A DNA stretch of 64,000 nucleotides from Allobaculum sp. Allo2 (GCF_022701175.1 NZ_CP078088.1:496001-560000), one strand, 5' to 3'; counted from the stretch's first letter, positions 11,387 to 21,579 are shown. Translations and numbers: made by a program. The notes: a model not told the origin generated them from the letters alone.

Positions 11387-12555
11387 TACACAGTCTCCTT
11401 TCCATCCCCTGCAGAGGGCTGCGGTTTCGAATCGGATTTTCCAGAAGCAGGCGCTTCAAACGGGCGCAGCGCTTCCTTAGTCATCCACAAATCGAGCAGA
11501 CAGAAGGCGGTCATGGCGTCAACGACCGCTCTGGCCCGGTGAATAATCGCCGGATCGTGCCGGCCCTTGATCGCCAGCTTGACGTTCTGTCGGGTCTGAT
11601 AGTCCGCGCTGTCCTGTTCGAGATAAATCGAGGGGTCGGCTTGATGCACGTCTGAAACAAAATCGGCATGCCGTTGGTAATGCCGCCGTTGATGCCCCCG
11701 TTGTTATTGGTTTCGGTATACAGGTTTCCGCAGTCATCGGCCTGAATCGGGTCGTTGGCCTGCGAGCCCGTCATGGACGCAAAGCCAAAGCCGGCGCCGA
11801 AGCTGACGCCTTTGATGGCGGGAATCGAGAAAAGCCCGTGCGAGAGACGGCTTTCTGCGGAGTCGAAAACGGTTCGCCTACACCGGCGGGAAAGCCGGTA
11901 ACGCCCGTCTGCAAAATTCCGCCTACGCTGTCGAGTTCGGCCGAAGCGTTTTCGATGACCTCCTGCATGCGCGCGCTCACTTCATCGTCCGCGGCTGGAA
12001 ATTCCAGCGCGGAAAGCTTATCGAGCAGCGATTCGAGCTCGGCGGGGTTCAGACTGGCCATGGAAACGGCGTTGACATGACCAAGCTGGAGAATCTGGGT
12101 GCCGATGTGCACGCCTTTGGATTCAAGAATCTGGCGGCAGATCGCACCCGCGGCAACGACCGGCGCGGTCAGCCGGCCGGAAAAGTGACCGCCGCCGCGA
12201 TAGTCCTGCCAGCCGTTATATTTTTCAAACGCGCTCCAATCCGCGTGGCCCGGACGCAGGCGCGTTTTAAGCTTCGCATAGTCCTGCGAGCGGGTATTGG
12301 TGTTTTCAATGAGAAGGCAGAGCGGGGTGCCGGTCGTATGGCCTTCGAAAAGCCGGAGACGATCCGGACCTGATCGGCTTCCTGCCGCTTTGTGGATAAG
12401 GCGCCTTTGGCTTTGCGCTTTTCCATTTCAAAGTTCAGCTTGTCCAGATCGATTGCAAAGCCGGCAGGCAGTCCGTCCAGAACGGCACCGATCATTTCGC
12501 CGTGGCTTTCTCCAAAAATGGTCAGCGCAATCTGTTCACCGAATGTGTTTTTCAT
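11386..12555 (-). CDS. aroC: Chorismate synthase
   Basis: Makes chorismate from EPSP with reduced FMN. The N-terminus [19 protein letters not shown] and the [17 protein letters not shown] segment are diagnostic. Shifts near 12350 (T4 for T5), 11868 (T4 for T5) and 11630 (C4 for C5) break it into several frames; repaired length is about 390 residues. The start lies 20 bases inside the repaired 3' end of aroB. The 3' end carries a short Lys/Ser/Pro-rich tail after the conserved core. Confidence 0.92.
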
Positions 12556-13556
12556 ACGGATCTTCCTCCATCATCTGATCGAGATGCCCAACATCCCGGG
12601 TCTCAAAGCGGAAATGGCCGGGTTCATCGACGATGACGCAGGCGATGCCGGTATCGTTTCCTTTTTGTCGCTGCGAATGAGGCGGGACGCTTCCTGACGG
12701 TCAAAGTCATGAATTTCCGGAAGATGGAGCTTCTCGTAAATGCGCAGCACGCGCTCTTTGAGTTGAGGATTTTCAATAAAGTAAAGCATGCCTGTCGCAA
12801 CGCATTCGCCATGCAGATAGTCATGGTCCGGATAGCTGCCTTCAATGGCGTGGCCGATGGTGTGACCAAAGTTCAGCGCCTTGCGCAGGCCGGCTTCCTT
12901 TTCGTCCTGTTCGACGACGATCCGCTTCAGATCGATCGAACGGGCAATGATGGCGTCGATATCGAGCGTATCCTGTTCAAACATCGCGATGAGTTCGGGA
13001 TCAAAGAGCAAACCCATTTTCAGCGCTTCGGCTAGACCGGCTGAAATCTGTCTCGCATCGAGCGTAGAGAGAACGTCGGGATCTATGATGACGGCTTTTG
13101 GCTGCCAGAAGGCGCCGACGATGTTTTTGACCGGTCCGAGATCGACCGCAGTCTTGCCCCCGACGGAAGAGTCGACCTGCGAGAGAACGGTCGTGGGAAT
13201 GTTATAGAAATCAATGCCGCGCATGTAGCAGGCAGCAGCAAAGCCAGCCATGTCGCCGGCGACGCCGCCGCCCAGCGCGATGGCCTGACTTTTGCGGTTG
13301 AGACCGGCATTGCACATAGCGATCAGCAGCTGTTCGAAAGTCTGCAGATTTTTCGAACCTTCGCCCTGCTCAAAACAAAAAACGTCCAGATGATCAAACT
13401 GTCCTGCGGCCAGATCCACCCATTTTTTGGGATCCCGGAATCGCAGACCAGAATCGACGGACGGCTGGTCTCAAGGCGTGAAGAAAGGTTTTGCAAAGCT
13501 CCGCGCTCAATCCAGATGGGATACGAGGAGCCGGGAAGATTTACATTCAGTTTCAT
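12536..13556 (-). CDS. aroB: 3-dehydroquinate synthase
   Basis: Second shikimate step. NAD-binding GGGVAGDMAGFAAA and metal-site motifs ALNFGHTIGHAIE and LHGECVA are present. A shift in an A run near 13424 (KNGW should read KKWVDL) interrupts the N-terminal third; one near 12660 changes the C-terminus. With that repaired, the protein ends in DPYEKHIR and stops at 12536, overlapping aroC. AGGAAAC precedes the ATG. First gene of the operon; a TAAAAT -10-like hexamer lies about 25 bases upstream but no good -35 is visible. A dedicated DAHP synthase is not in the window. Confidence 0.92.
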
Positions 13557-13822
13557 AATCGGTTTCCTTTTACACGCTATTTTAGCATTCCTTTACACGA
13601 CATCCGAATATCGGGAAGGATCGCCCGGACAAATTGATTTTTAAATGCACCAAACGGTCATTTTAAAGCCGCTGGAAAAGAGAAAGACGAAGACCGGAAA
13701 ATCCGTTCGATTCCGGTCGAACCGGCCTGGCGAACGAAGGAGATGCGAGAACGAATCCGCCCGAATAGGCTCTGCGCTTCTTTCTTTCGTGCGGTTCGGG
13801 TGATTCGTGCACATCCGCCCAT
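13557..13822. other. Intergenic region upstream of aroB
   Basis: Holds the presumed aro operon promoter (minus strand, TAAAAT near 13577). No T-box or other leader structure was recognised, and no gene. Confidence 0.4.
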
Positions 13823-13846
13823 AAAAAACGCCAGCCTGAGCTGGCG
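13823..13846 (-). terminator. Glycosyltransferase gene terminator
   Basis: Minus-strand perfect 7-bp stem CGCCAGC/GCTGGCG with a 4-base loop, followed by six T. About 80 bases past the stop of the gene ending at 13926. Confidence 0.85.
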
Positions 13847-13925
13847 CGATGGGCGAAAGGGGATGGAAAGCGGCGATCAAGTGCAGGCGAGCGTGCGTCA
13901 GCGGACCGATTGCTTCATTCGATGC

Positions 13926-14948
13926 TTAAAGCGTATTTTCGAGAATCAATTCTTCGGTTTCACCGGAAAGCTTCTTGTCGAACTTTTTCTGATCGTGAAT
14001 GGCTTTTTCCAGACGGCGGTCCTGGTCGTGTTCCAGACGCATCATCGTCAGCGCGTGCTCAAACTGCGTTTTCTGCGATTTGCGCAGAGACGTAAGAATT
14101 ACGCCGGTAAAGAAGTTCAGGAAGGCGAACAGGGCGATCATCGTGATGATCATCAGTGTCGGCATTTTGAGCACCAGACCGGTGTTGAGGAATTCAATCC
14201 AGATCGGGATGAACAGCGCGAGGGCGATGATCATCAGAATAATGGCGATGGTATTGAAAAACGCGAACGGACGCGTATCGCGAAGAAGACGGCCGATGGT
14301 GTACAGAACTTTCGTTCCATCGGAAATCGTGTTCAGTTTGGAAACGCTGCCTGCCGGACGGTCGCGGTAGCGGATCGGCAGCTCTTCGAGCTTCATGTTG
14401 TGGTCGAGGGCGAAAATCGTCATTTCGGTTTCGATTTCAAAGCCTTTGGACGTAACGGGGAAGGATTTTACAAAGTCCCAGGAAAATGCGCGAAGACCTG
14501 TCATGATGTCGCGGACGTTGGAATCAAAAAACGTGTTGATCAGGCCGCGCACCAGACGGTTTCCGGTGTTGTGGAACAGGCGTTTGTTTTCGGTGAAGTA
14601 CGTGGAAGAAAGGCGGTCGCCGATGGCCATGTCTGCGCCGTGCTCCAGAACGGCTTTTTCCAGTTTCCTGGCATCTTCGGCCGGGTACGTGTCGTCGCCG
14701 TCCACAATGATGTAGCAGTCGGCATCGATGTCGCGGAACATGCTGCGGACAACGTTGCCTTTGCCCTGTTTGTGTTCGTAGCGGACGATGGCGCCGGCGT
14801 TTCTGGCGATTTCATCGGTGTGGTCGGAGGAGTTGTTATCGTATACGTAAATCTCTGCGTGCGGGAACGCTTCGGCGTAATCGCGGACGACTTTTTCGAT
14901 TGTGGCCGATTCGTTATAGCAGGGGATAAGAATTGCAGTCTTTTTCAT
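13926..14948 (-). CDS. GT2 family polyprenyl-phosphate glycosyltransferase-like protein
   Basis: Intact, 340 residues. The N-terminal GT-A domain starts ILIPCYNESATIEKVV, has VYDNNSSDHT, and uses DGDDTYP as the metal-binding DxD; ALDHNMKLEELPIRYRDRPAGS matches the DPM1/GtrB group. Two C-terminal transmembrane helices (about residues 235-290) are followed by a charged tail. Such enzymes attach sugars to undecaprenyl phosphate for envelope decoration; donor and target are not visible here. The start at 14948 has no clear ribosome site and a TATAAT lies 9 bases upstream, so a leaderless transcript is possible. Confidence 0.85.
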   Translation of the reverse strand: MKKTAILIPCYNESATIEKVVRDYAEAFPHAEIYVYDNNSSDHTDEIARNAGAIVRYEHKQGKGNVVRSMFRDIDADCYIIVDGDDTYPAEDARKLEKAVLEHGADMAIGDRLSSTYFTENKRLFHNTGNRLVRGLINTFFDSNVRDIMTGLRAFSWDFVKSFPVTSKGFEIETEMTIFALDHNMKLEELPIRYRDRPAGSVSKLNTISDGTKVLYTIGRLLRDTRPFAFFNTIAIILMIIALALFIPIWIEFLNTGLVLKMPTLMIITMIALFAFLNFFTGVILTSLRKSQKTQFEHALTMMRLEHDQDRRLEKAIHDQKKFDKKLSGETEELILENTL

Positions 14949-14960
14949 AATGAGTCCATT

Positions 14961-15013
14961 ATAAAGAAAAAACAGAGGGCATAAAGAAAAACAGAGGGCA
15001 TAAAGAAAATAGG
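14961..15013. repeat. Short tandem repeat upstream of the glycosyltransferase gene
   Basis: Two and a half copies of a 19-20 base unit (ATAAAGAAAAACAGAGGGC) at 14961-14980, 14981-14999 and a partial copy at 15000-15013. The first copy overlaps the TATAAT-like hexamer of the minus-strand gene. Confidence 0.8.
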
Positions 15014-15217
15014 ATGGGCCCCCATTCGGATGTTTTTGCCAAAGGCCATGGAGGGAAGAAACAGCCCCAAACGCGGTCTGGGTTCTTTCCAAACCGCCGT
15101 CCTGGCCAGGAACCGGCGAAACCGGAAGCGCTGCCCTGCCTCTTTCCTTTACGCCCTTTGCAGCAGAGAACACTCTGCTTGAGGGCAAAGTTCATACAGA
15201 CAAAAAGAGGATTTGAT

Positions 15218-15789
15218 ATGGCAAAAGCTTTAATGTAAACCCCTGGCTGTTTCCGATGCCTGCCTATATGATCGGCACTTATAACGAGGACAGAACTACC
15301 GACATCATGATGATGGCCTGGGGCGGCATCTGCGCCGAAGACATGGTGGCGCTGAATCTGGCTGAAGAGCACAAAACGGTCGCCAATCTTAAGGCGAAAG
15401 GCGCCTTTACCCTGGCTGTACCGTCAGTAAAGACGCTTCGCGAATCCGATTATCTGGGCACGGTGTCCGGGAATCGCGTTCCGGATAAGTTCGAGCGTAC
15501 GGGCCTGCATTCTGTGAAGAGCGAACATGTCGACGCACCGGTTATCACGGAGTATCCCATGACGCTCGAATGTGAAGCTGTGGAAATGCAGGAACAGCCG
15601 TACGGTCTGCGCATTCTTGGACGAATCGTCAACATCCTCGCCAGTGAGGACGTTCTCGATGAGCAGGGACGCATCGATGCAGGCAAGCTGAACAGCTTTG
15701 TCTTCGATTCGATGCGAAACGGTTATTACGCCAGCGGCGAACCAGTCGGTCAGGCCTGGCATTCCGGAGCCGGCCTGCTGAAGAAATAG
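15218..15789 (+). CDS. Flavin reductase-like FMN-binding split-barrel protein
   Basis: About 190 residues. AAGAGG lies before ATG 15218. One missing A in MAKALN (15229-15233 region) hides the first codons; the remainder is a single frame from 15235. The sequence MPAYMIGTYNEDRTTDIMMMAWGG and the following DMVALNL, VSGNRVPDKF and GRIVNILASEDVLD segments fit the FMN-binding flavoredoxin/flavin-reductase-like domain. Followed after 11 bases by a flavodoxin-fold gene, so the two may form a redox pair. Substrate unknown. Confidence 0.8.
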
Positions 15790-15800
15790 AAGGTCTTGCC

Positions 15801-16361
15801 ATGGCAAAACGCATTGTGATTCTCAATGGAAGTCCGCAAAGAAAAGGAAATACCGCGGCGCTGACGAAAGCCTTCAGCGAAGGGGCAAAAGCGCGGCCCA
15901 TACGGTCACGGAGTTTTTCCCGGACGATCCCGGACGATATGAACATCCACGGCTGGCGCGGCTGCTTCTGCGCAAACAGCGCGCTGGAAATGCCGTGCGT
16001 ACAGCACGACGATATGGCTAAAATTTATCCGGCCATTAAGGAAAGCAATGTCGTCGTCCTCGCTTCGCCGCTCTATTACTGGACGCTCAGCGGTTAGCTT
16101 CGTGCGGCGTTTGACCGGCTGGTCGCGCTCGAAGAAGGCAGGGAAAATCTTCTGCGCGGTCATGGTCGGGCCTGCGCGCTGCTGATGTCTGCCGCCGGCG
16201 ATGAGTTTGAAGATGTCCTGGACTATTACAATCATCTGGCCGAACATCTCCGCTGGAAAAATATCGGCCATGTTCTGGCTGGAGGAAACGACAGAGATGG
16301 CGATGCTGCCGGCTAGCCGGAACTGGAAGAAGTCCGCAGACTGGTCGCATCGATTCAGTAA
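15801..16361 (+). pseudogene. NADPH-dependent FMN reductase/flavodoxin-fold protein with two in-frame amber codons
   Basis: The N-terminal FMN phosphate loop ILNGSPQRKGNTAAL and ASPLYYWTLSG identify the iron-sulfur-flavoprotein-like flavodoxin family. Compensating frameshifts lie between about 15890 and 15945. The frame is also stopped by TAG at 16095-16097 (SG*LRAAFDR, where relatives usually have Gln) and TAG at 16314-16316 (AAG*PELEEVRRL), yet the same frame stays open and conserved on to TAA at 16361. The usual HGCRGC motif reads HGWRGC. Either a recently inactivated gene or base-call errors; the substitutions differ in kind from the single-base deletions elsewhere. Confidence 0.65.
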
Positions 16362-16411
16362 CTTTTACAAATTCTATTATCCGCAGGCAAAGTGAATCGA
16401 AAGAACGGCAA

Positions 16412-16453
16412 AAAGCAGGAGGCGTTTCATCGGGGCAGCCTCCTGCTTTTCTG
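16412..16453 (+). terminator. Terminator after the flavodoxin-like gene
   Basis: Perfect 12-bp stem AAAGCAGGAGGC/GCCTCCTGCTTT (16412-16423, 16438-16449) with a 14-base loop, followed by TTC. Confidence 0.85.
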
Positions 16454-16627
16454 TCCGAATCTGGCCCTCCAGAGCGAAAAGAATCCCCATCGAGAGAATC
16501 TGAAAAAGAACGGGAAAAGAACGCGTAAGAGAACGTGTAAAAGCGCAGAGAATCCGACGGAATCCGCCTGAGTTCTCCCGCGTACCATGCCGGAAAAGGA
16601 AAACAATCGAATCGCCAGAAGACGCGA

Positions 16628-16636
16628 TGATAGAAT
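16628..16636 (+). promoter_or_regulatory. Extended -10 of pheA
   Basis: TGA-TAGAAT places the transcript start within a few bases of the pheA ATG at 16647. No ribosome site precedes that ATG, so a leaderless or near-leaderless message is possible. Confidence 0.35.
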
Positions 16637-16646
16637 AGGCACGGTG

Positions 16647-17738
16647 ATGTCTATGAATTCGCTTGAAAAAGCAAGAAACACAATTGATAAGATTGACGAG
16701 CAGCTGGCTTCGCTTTTTGAAGCGCGTATGAAACTCACGGAAATCGTTGCTGCCTATAAAAAAAGCACGACATGGCGGTCTTTGATGAAAGCCGTGAAGC
16801 GCAGGTTCTCGAAAAAGCAAAACAGAGAATCAGCAAGCCGGATCTGAAGGGCGATTTTGCCCAATGGATGCAGACGCTGATGGATCTATCCAAAAACAGC
16901 AGCGGCAGATGCTCAACGCCAACAAAGTGGCTTACTGCGGCGTGGAAGGCGCGTTTGCCTGCTCGGCCACCCGTACGCTGTTTCCGCAGGCGGAAGCCGT
17001 ATCCTGCGCGAGCTTTGCGGACGTGTTTAAGAAAGTGCAGGAAAACGAAGTCCGCTATGGCGTTGTGCCTCTGGAAAATTCGAATTCCGGTCTGGTCGGC
17101 GAAGTGCTCGATCTGCTTTTCGAATCCGGCCTGTACATTGTTGAGGCCGCGGACATCCGCATACGCCAGTGCCTGCTTGGCGTAAAGGGGCGCAGCTCAA
17201 GGAGGTGCGCTGGGTGTATTCGAAAGATCAGGCGCTCTGGCAGTCCAAGACGTTCCTGGACGCGCTGGGCGTGGAGACGATCTGTTATCCGAATACCGCC
17301 ATGGCTGCCCAGTATATCGCGCAGCAGGCCGATCCGGCAAAAGCCGCGATTGGAGCCAGAGACAACGCGAGCCTCTACGATCTGGACATTCTTGCCGAAA
17401 ACATCGAAGGCAGCGCCTCGAATACCACCCGCTTTCTGGTCATTTCAGCCGTTCCGAATGCGCAGGAAAATGAGGTTTCCTCTTTGCTTCTGACGGTACC
17501 GGACAGCGCGGGCGCTCTGGCGAAAGCCATTAACGTCATTGCCGCTTTTGATCTCAACATGGACAATCTGCAGTCGCGCCCGGTCAAGAGCCGGCCGTTT
17601 GAATATTATTTCTTCGTACAGCTGGCCGGTCATACGTCCAGACAGAATGTGGAAGCCTGTCTGCAGGCGTTAAGTGCCGTCTGTACGTCTGTCCGTTCAC
17701 TGGGCAGCTATTCCATCAGAAAGGACGATCAGTTATGA
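16647..17738 (+). CDS. pheA: Bifunctional chorismate mutase/prephenate dehydratase
   Basis: P-protein making phenylpyruvate from chorismate. An N-terminal AroQ-type mutase helix set (IDKIDEQLASLFEARMKL, residues about 1-90) is followed by the dehydratase (VAYCGVEGAFA, VVPLENSNSG, the essential NTTRF) and a C-terminal ACT domain with GALAKAINVIAAF and LQSRP, the phenylalanine-sensing site. Shifts near 16768 (A7 for A8), 16893 (A5 for A6) and 17189 (G4 for G5) split it; repaired length is about 364 residues. The stop overlaps the aminotransferase start (ATGA). Phe feedback is expected through the ACT domain. Confidence 0.93.
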
Positions 17739-18963
17739 GTTTTGTAAAAGACAGCGTAAACCGCAAACCGATTGTGGACACAGTATTTGCGATCGTGGAT
17801 CAGGCCAAAAGGCCAAGGAAGAACTGGGCGCGGAAAACGTAACCGACGCGGTTATCGGTTCGCTATATACCGAAGACGGCGTTCTGTGCGCGTTTGATAC
17901 TGTGTTTTCGACGCTGAAGTCGCTCGACAATAAGAAACTGGCCAAATATGCGGTCAGCTTTACCGGAAACCCGGATTTCCAGGAAGATGTTCTGGACTGG
18001 GTGCTCGACGGCAATTCCGATTTGTATAAGGAAGTCATCGCCACGCCAGGCGGAACCGGTGCGGTCGGCATGTCGATTGAAAACTGCCTCGAAGCCGGTC
18101 AGACGCTGATCATTCCGGAAATCGCCTGGGGCTCTTACTCCCTCATGGCGCAGATGCACAATCTGAAAACGAAATCGTATTCGCTCTTTGAAGGCGATCA
18201 TTTCAATCTCGACTCCCTGAAGGCGACATGCAAAGCCGTCATGGAAGAGCAGGACCGTCTGGTTCTGATCATCAATGACCCGTGCCAGAATCCGACCGGC
18301 TATTCGATGACCAGAAAAGAATGGGAAGACGTGATCGAATTCCTGAACGAATGCTCCAAAACCCATTCGGTCGTTCTGATCAATGATATTGCCTACATCG
18401 ACTTTGCCTATGAAGGTGCGAAAGCCAAGGAATATTTCCGCTGCTTCGACAAGATTTCGGACGACGTTGCTGTAATCGTTGCCTTCTCCATTTCCAAATC
18501 GCTGACCTCTTACGGTCTGCGCTGCGGTGCAGCCATTCTGATGGCGAAAACGCAGGAAGGCGTGGACGAACTGAAAGTCGTCTTCGAAAAGACCGCCCGC
18601 GCGACCTGGTCGAACGTCAACAATGGCGCCATGGAAACGTTCTCGACGATCATGCGTACGAAAAAGGATGAATACCTGGCAGAAAAACAGAAGTATGTGG
18701 ATCTGCTTAAAGCCCGTTCGGATCTGTTTGTAAAACAGGCCGAAGAAGCCGGTCTGGTTCACTACCCGTACAAGGAAGGCTTCTTCGTCACGCTCGCAAT
18801 GGACAATGACAAGTGCGACCGCCTGCATGCGGCCCTGATGGAAAACCAGATTTACACCGTCAAGGTCAACAAGGGCATTCGCATCGCCGTCTGCTCCATG
18901 CCGCTTCACGTCATCGACGGTCTGGCCGCCCGCATTAAAGCGGTCGAAGACCAGCTCGACTAG
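17735..18963 (+). CDS. Class I/II aromatic-type aminotransferase
   Basis: PLP-dependent transaminase of about 409 residues with NDPCQNPTGYS, NDIAYIDFAYEG and the PLP lysine in AFSISKSLTSYGLRCGA. One A is missing near 17812 (QAKKAKEELG), after which the frame is open to the stop. Translational overlap with pheA and the nearby tyrA argue that it transaminates phenylpyruvate and 4-hydroxyphenylpyruvate, but the fold also covers aspartate enzymes, so specificity is inferred from context. Confidence 0.88.
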
Positions 18964-18979
18964 ATCGTTCCAAACAGAA

Positions 18980-19079
18980 AAAACGGCGGAAAACCGTTTT
19001 CGATTTTCCAGCCGCATCAGTATTTCCCTTTTCCTGTTTTTCTTCAAGTCCGCAAAGCCGCAAGGCCTGCGGGCTTTTT
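18980..19079 (+). terminator. Two successive terminator hairpins after the aminotransferase gene
   Basis: A weak 7-bp stem AAAACGG/CCGTTTT at 18980-19000, then AAGCCGCA/TGCGGGCTTTTT at 19055-19079. The second stem has one bulged G that a single missing C on the left arm would pair, the same one-base-loss pattern seen in the genes. Confidence 0.75.
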
Positions 19080-19477
19080 ACTGCCGAAAGCCGCGCATTT
19101 CTGTCCGGCTGAAGGCGCGGCCGAATCCCTTCAGAATCCGCTCCGGGACAAAATGTGAGAAATTAACAGGTTTTGAGAGATTTAACATCATATAAAGACA
19201 ATTTTTATGCACAATAAAAGCAAGCAGATAAAAGTGAGAAAAATCCTCACTCTGCGCGAAGACAAAATGAGCTGAAAATTACGAGAGGTATCGCGAATTT
19301 TAATGGATGGTAAACAAAATCGAATTCGAAATAATTATCAATTCATTGTCAATTATTATGCCGGACAGAACAGAAAAACTAAAATAAATGCGTTAAAAAA
19401 TACGCTTTATGATAAAATATCCGTGATTATACAGAAAAGAAATAATGAAAACGAAATAGATTTGGCAGGTGAAACTA
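19080..19477. other. AT-rich upstream region of the GH77-like gene
   Basis: No gene. Contains a short inverted repeat GTGAG-N7-CTCAC near 19233, a TATGAT/TAAAAT cluster near 19410-19420 that may be a -10, and the ribosome site GGCAGGTGA before ATG 19478. Confidence 0.45.
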
Positions 19478-20968
19478 ATGGAAAGACAAGCTGGAGTCCT
19501 TCTTCCTCTTTTTTCAGTTCCTGGAAACCAGGGAATAGGAGACCTCGGACAGAAAACTCAGATGATGATCGATGAACTGACAGATGCCGGATTCAAGATC
19601 TGGTCTATGCTTCCCATCAATCCTGTACACGAACACAATTCGCCGTACAGTGCTGTAACTGCCTATGCCGGGGATCCGATTTACATCAATATTGATCGCC
19701 TGGCGGAGATGGGACTTCTGACCCAGAGCAGCGTCATCAACTGCAACAAGTTTAAAAACGCTGTGGACTACGATACAGTCCGTCAGTTTAAAGAACCCTT
19801 TTTCAGAGAGCCTTTAAGGCTTTCCGCAAAAACTATAAAAATGGAAAGAAGAATTCGAACAGTTCAAGCGTGAAGCGTTCTGGCTGAACAACTGGACCGT
19901 TTATGAACTGTTCCGCAATCTGAACGACGGCAAAGGCTGGACCGAGTGGGAACTCGATTACCAGGTATGGCCGGAAAAGCAGGGCATCAACCTTCGTCCT
20001 TACGTCGAAGAAGTGTTCTATATTCAGTTTTTGCAGTTTATTTTTTATAAGCAGCTTGACGAAATTACCGCGTACGCGCGCAAGAAAGGCCTCCGGCTCA
20101 TGCAGGATGTTCCGTTTTACGTGAACATGAACAGCATGGAAGTCTGGTCGCACAAGCGGGAATTCATGGTACAGCCTGACGGCAGACCCATTCAGCTGGC
20201 CGGCTGCCCGCCTGATCACTACCACGAACACGGTCAGGTGTGGGACAAGCCGATGTATAACTTTGACTACATCAAGGAAGAGCAGTACGTGAACTTCCGC
20301 AATCGATTCATCTGGACCGCCAGGAACTTCGACGCGATGCGGATCGTTCATTTCAAGGGCTTTGACTTTATCTGGAAAGTCCCAGAAGACCGCAACCCGG
20401 AACACGGCGCATGGTCCGCCGGACCAGGCCGTCCGCTGCTCGAAATGATCAAGAACGATCTTCCCAACGTGCTCTTTACTGCCGAAGATCAGGGTCTGAT
20501 GCGTCCGACGCTCAAGGAAATGGAAAAGGAATTTTCCATTCCGGTCATGGATGTTCTGCAGTACCGTATGGAAACCAAACTGCTCAAAAGGCAGCGGCCC
20601 CGCTTTCCGCGGTCTACACCTCGTTTTATGACACCCCGACCATTGAACAGGACTACGCTTCCTTTACCAATAACCGCAAGATCGCCCTTCGCCGCTTCTT
20701 TAAAAAGCGCGAATACGAGCACCGTTCGTTCCACGACCTCGTGTGCCACTTTGCGATCAACAGCGAAGCCGTTCTCGTTCTTCTTGCCATGCAGGATATT
20801 CTCGGCATCAAGGAACAGGGACGCATTAACGATCCGGAAAACGAAGACGTGCCCAACTGGACGTGGAAGCTGAAAGACTTCAAGACGTTCCCGGATGAGC
20901 TCCAGAAAGTAAAAGGCTGGCTCGAAGCCGCTGGACGCATTCCGGCAGAATCGGCCGAAGAAGCCTGA
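19478..20968 (+). CDS. GH77 4-alpha-glucanotransferase-like protein, catalytic nucleophile replaced
   Basis: About 497 residues. It starts MERQAGVLLPLFSVPGNQGIGDLG, the MalQ N-terminal motif, and follows the family throughout (VWSHKREFM, GCPPDHYHEHGQ, TAEDQG). The nucleophile motif RIDHFRGF reads RIVHFKGF (Asp to Val, codon 20346-20348) and THDN reads FYDT (His to Tyr, codon 20627-20629). The acid/base Glu (AEDQG) and the second Asp remain. Compare the gene at 50443-51996, where all motifs are intact. Shifts near 19818 and 20590. Its own promoter region and strong terminator make it monocistronic. Likely a non-catalytic glucan-binding or regulatory paralogue; specialised activity cannot be excluded. 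Confidence 0.85.
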
Positions 20969-21014
20969 TTTTCTAAACCGCAGAGCGGAACAAAACAGGA
21001 ACACAAATCCGTCC

Positions 21015-21061
21015 CACCGGTTTTCACAGCGAACGATTCGCGCCGAAAACCGGTGTTTTTT
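21015..21061 (+). terminator. Terminator of the GH77-like gene
   Basis: Perfect 11-bp stem CACCGGTTTTC/GAAAACCGGTG followed by six T. Confidence 0.9.
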
Positions 21062-21345
21062 CTATGTCGAAATGAAACAGAACAGGACTGGACAAAATAG
21101 AAGAGAATGGGACCAAACGGGGCTGAACTGGATCTGGACGGAATGGGGCAGAAGGGGACGGACATTTTCTCAGCGTCCGCGGCTGCCCGAAGAAGCAGAG
21201 CTTTTGAGCAGACCGCACGAGTGCCTTTTCGCGGATCTTGCAAACAAAAGAAAACCGCTTCCGGTCAGGGAAGCGGCAGAGCGGATTTTGAAAGGGACTC
21301 CGGCCATGTTACAGGATTACAGATTCAGCCGAGACCCGACGGGGG
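21062..21345. other. Intergenic, no gene recognised
   Basis: Purine-rich on the plus strand with overlapping open frames in two registers (about 21072-21388). Neither has a ribosome site or a recognisable sequence, so I regard them as chance. Confidence 0.4.
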
Positions 21346-21579
21346 TCAGGCGGTTGTGGAGTCAGCGGAATCGTCGCGTTTGACGTAGGTCAGTAGAATA
21401 TCATAGCCAAGAGTTTCAAGAATTTTGATGAACGTCTTGTTGATCAGGTTCTCGTTGTTTTTGATGATTCGGTTGGCGTAGGAAGGGGTGATTCCAATCG
21501 CCTGGGCCAGTTTGGCCTGCGTCATCTGAGCCTGTACAGCCTTCACTTTAATATCCAGCTCAAGGTTATTTTTCAGCAT
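21346..21579 (-). CDS. Small XRE-family helix-turn-helix regulator
   Basis: Intact, 77 residues. Almost the whole protein is a Cro/C1-type HTH (MTQAKLAQAIGITPSYANRI), followed by a short tail KILETLGYDILLTYV typical of chromosomal mini-regulators. AAGGAG lies about ten bases before the ATG. A good promoter (TTTACA-17-TAAGAT) lies at 21614-21642. It sits in an AT-rich patch with no toxin gene beside it. Targets unknown. Confidence 0.8.
   Translation of the reverse strand: MLKNNLELDIKVKAVQAQMTQAKLAQAIGITPSYANRIIKNNENLINKTFIKILETLGYDILLTYVKRDDSADSTTA

Noticed and set aside
14961..15013. CRISPR array
   Set aside because: Repeat units abut without unique spacers, and no cas gene is present.
15801..16361. 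TAG reassigned to glutamine
   Set aside because: tyrA, DUF308, the aminotransferase, the secreted protein and the nuclease-like gene all end normally at TAG.
21072..21388. Two overlapping plus-strand ORFs of about 100 codons
   Set aside because: Low-complexity purine-rich sequence just after a terminator, overlapping the XRE gene on the other strand.
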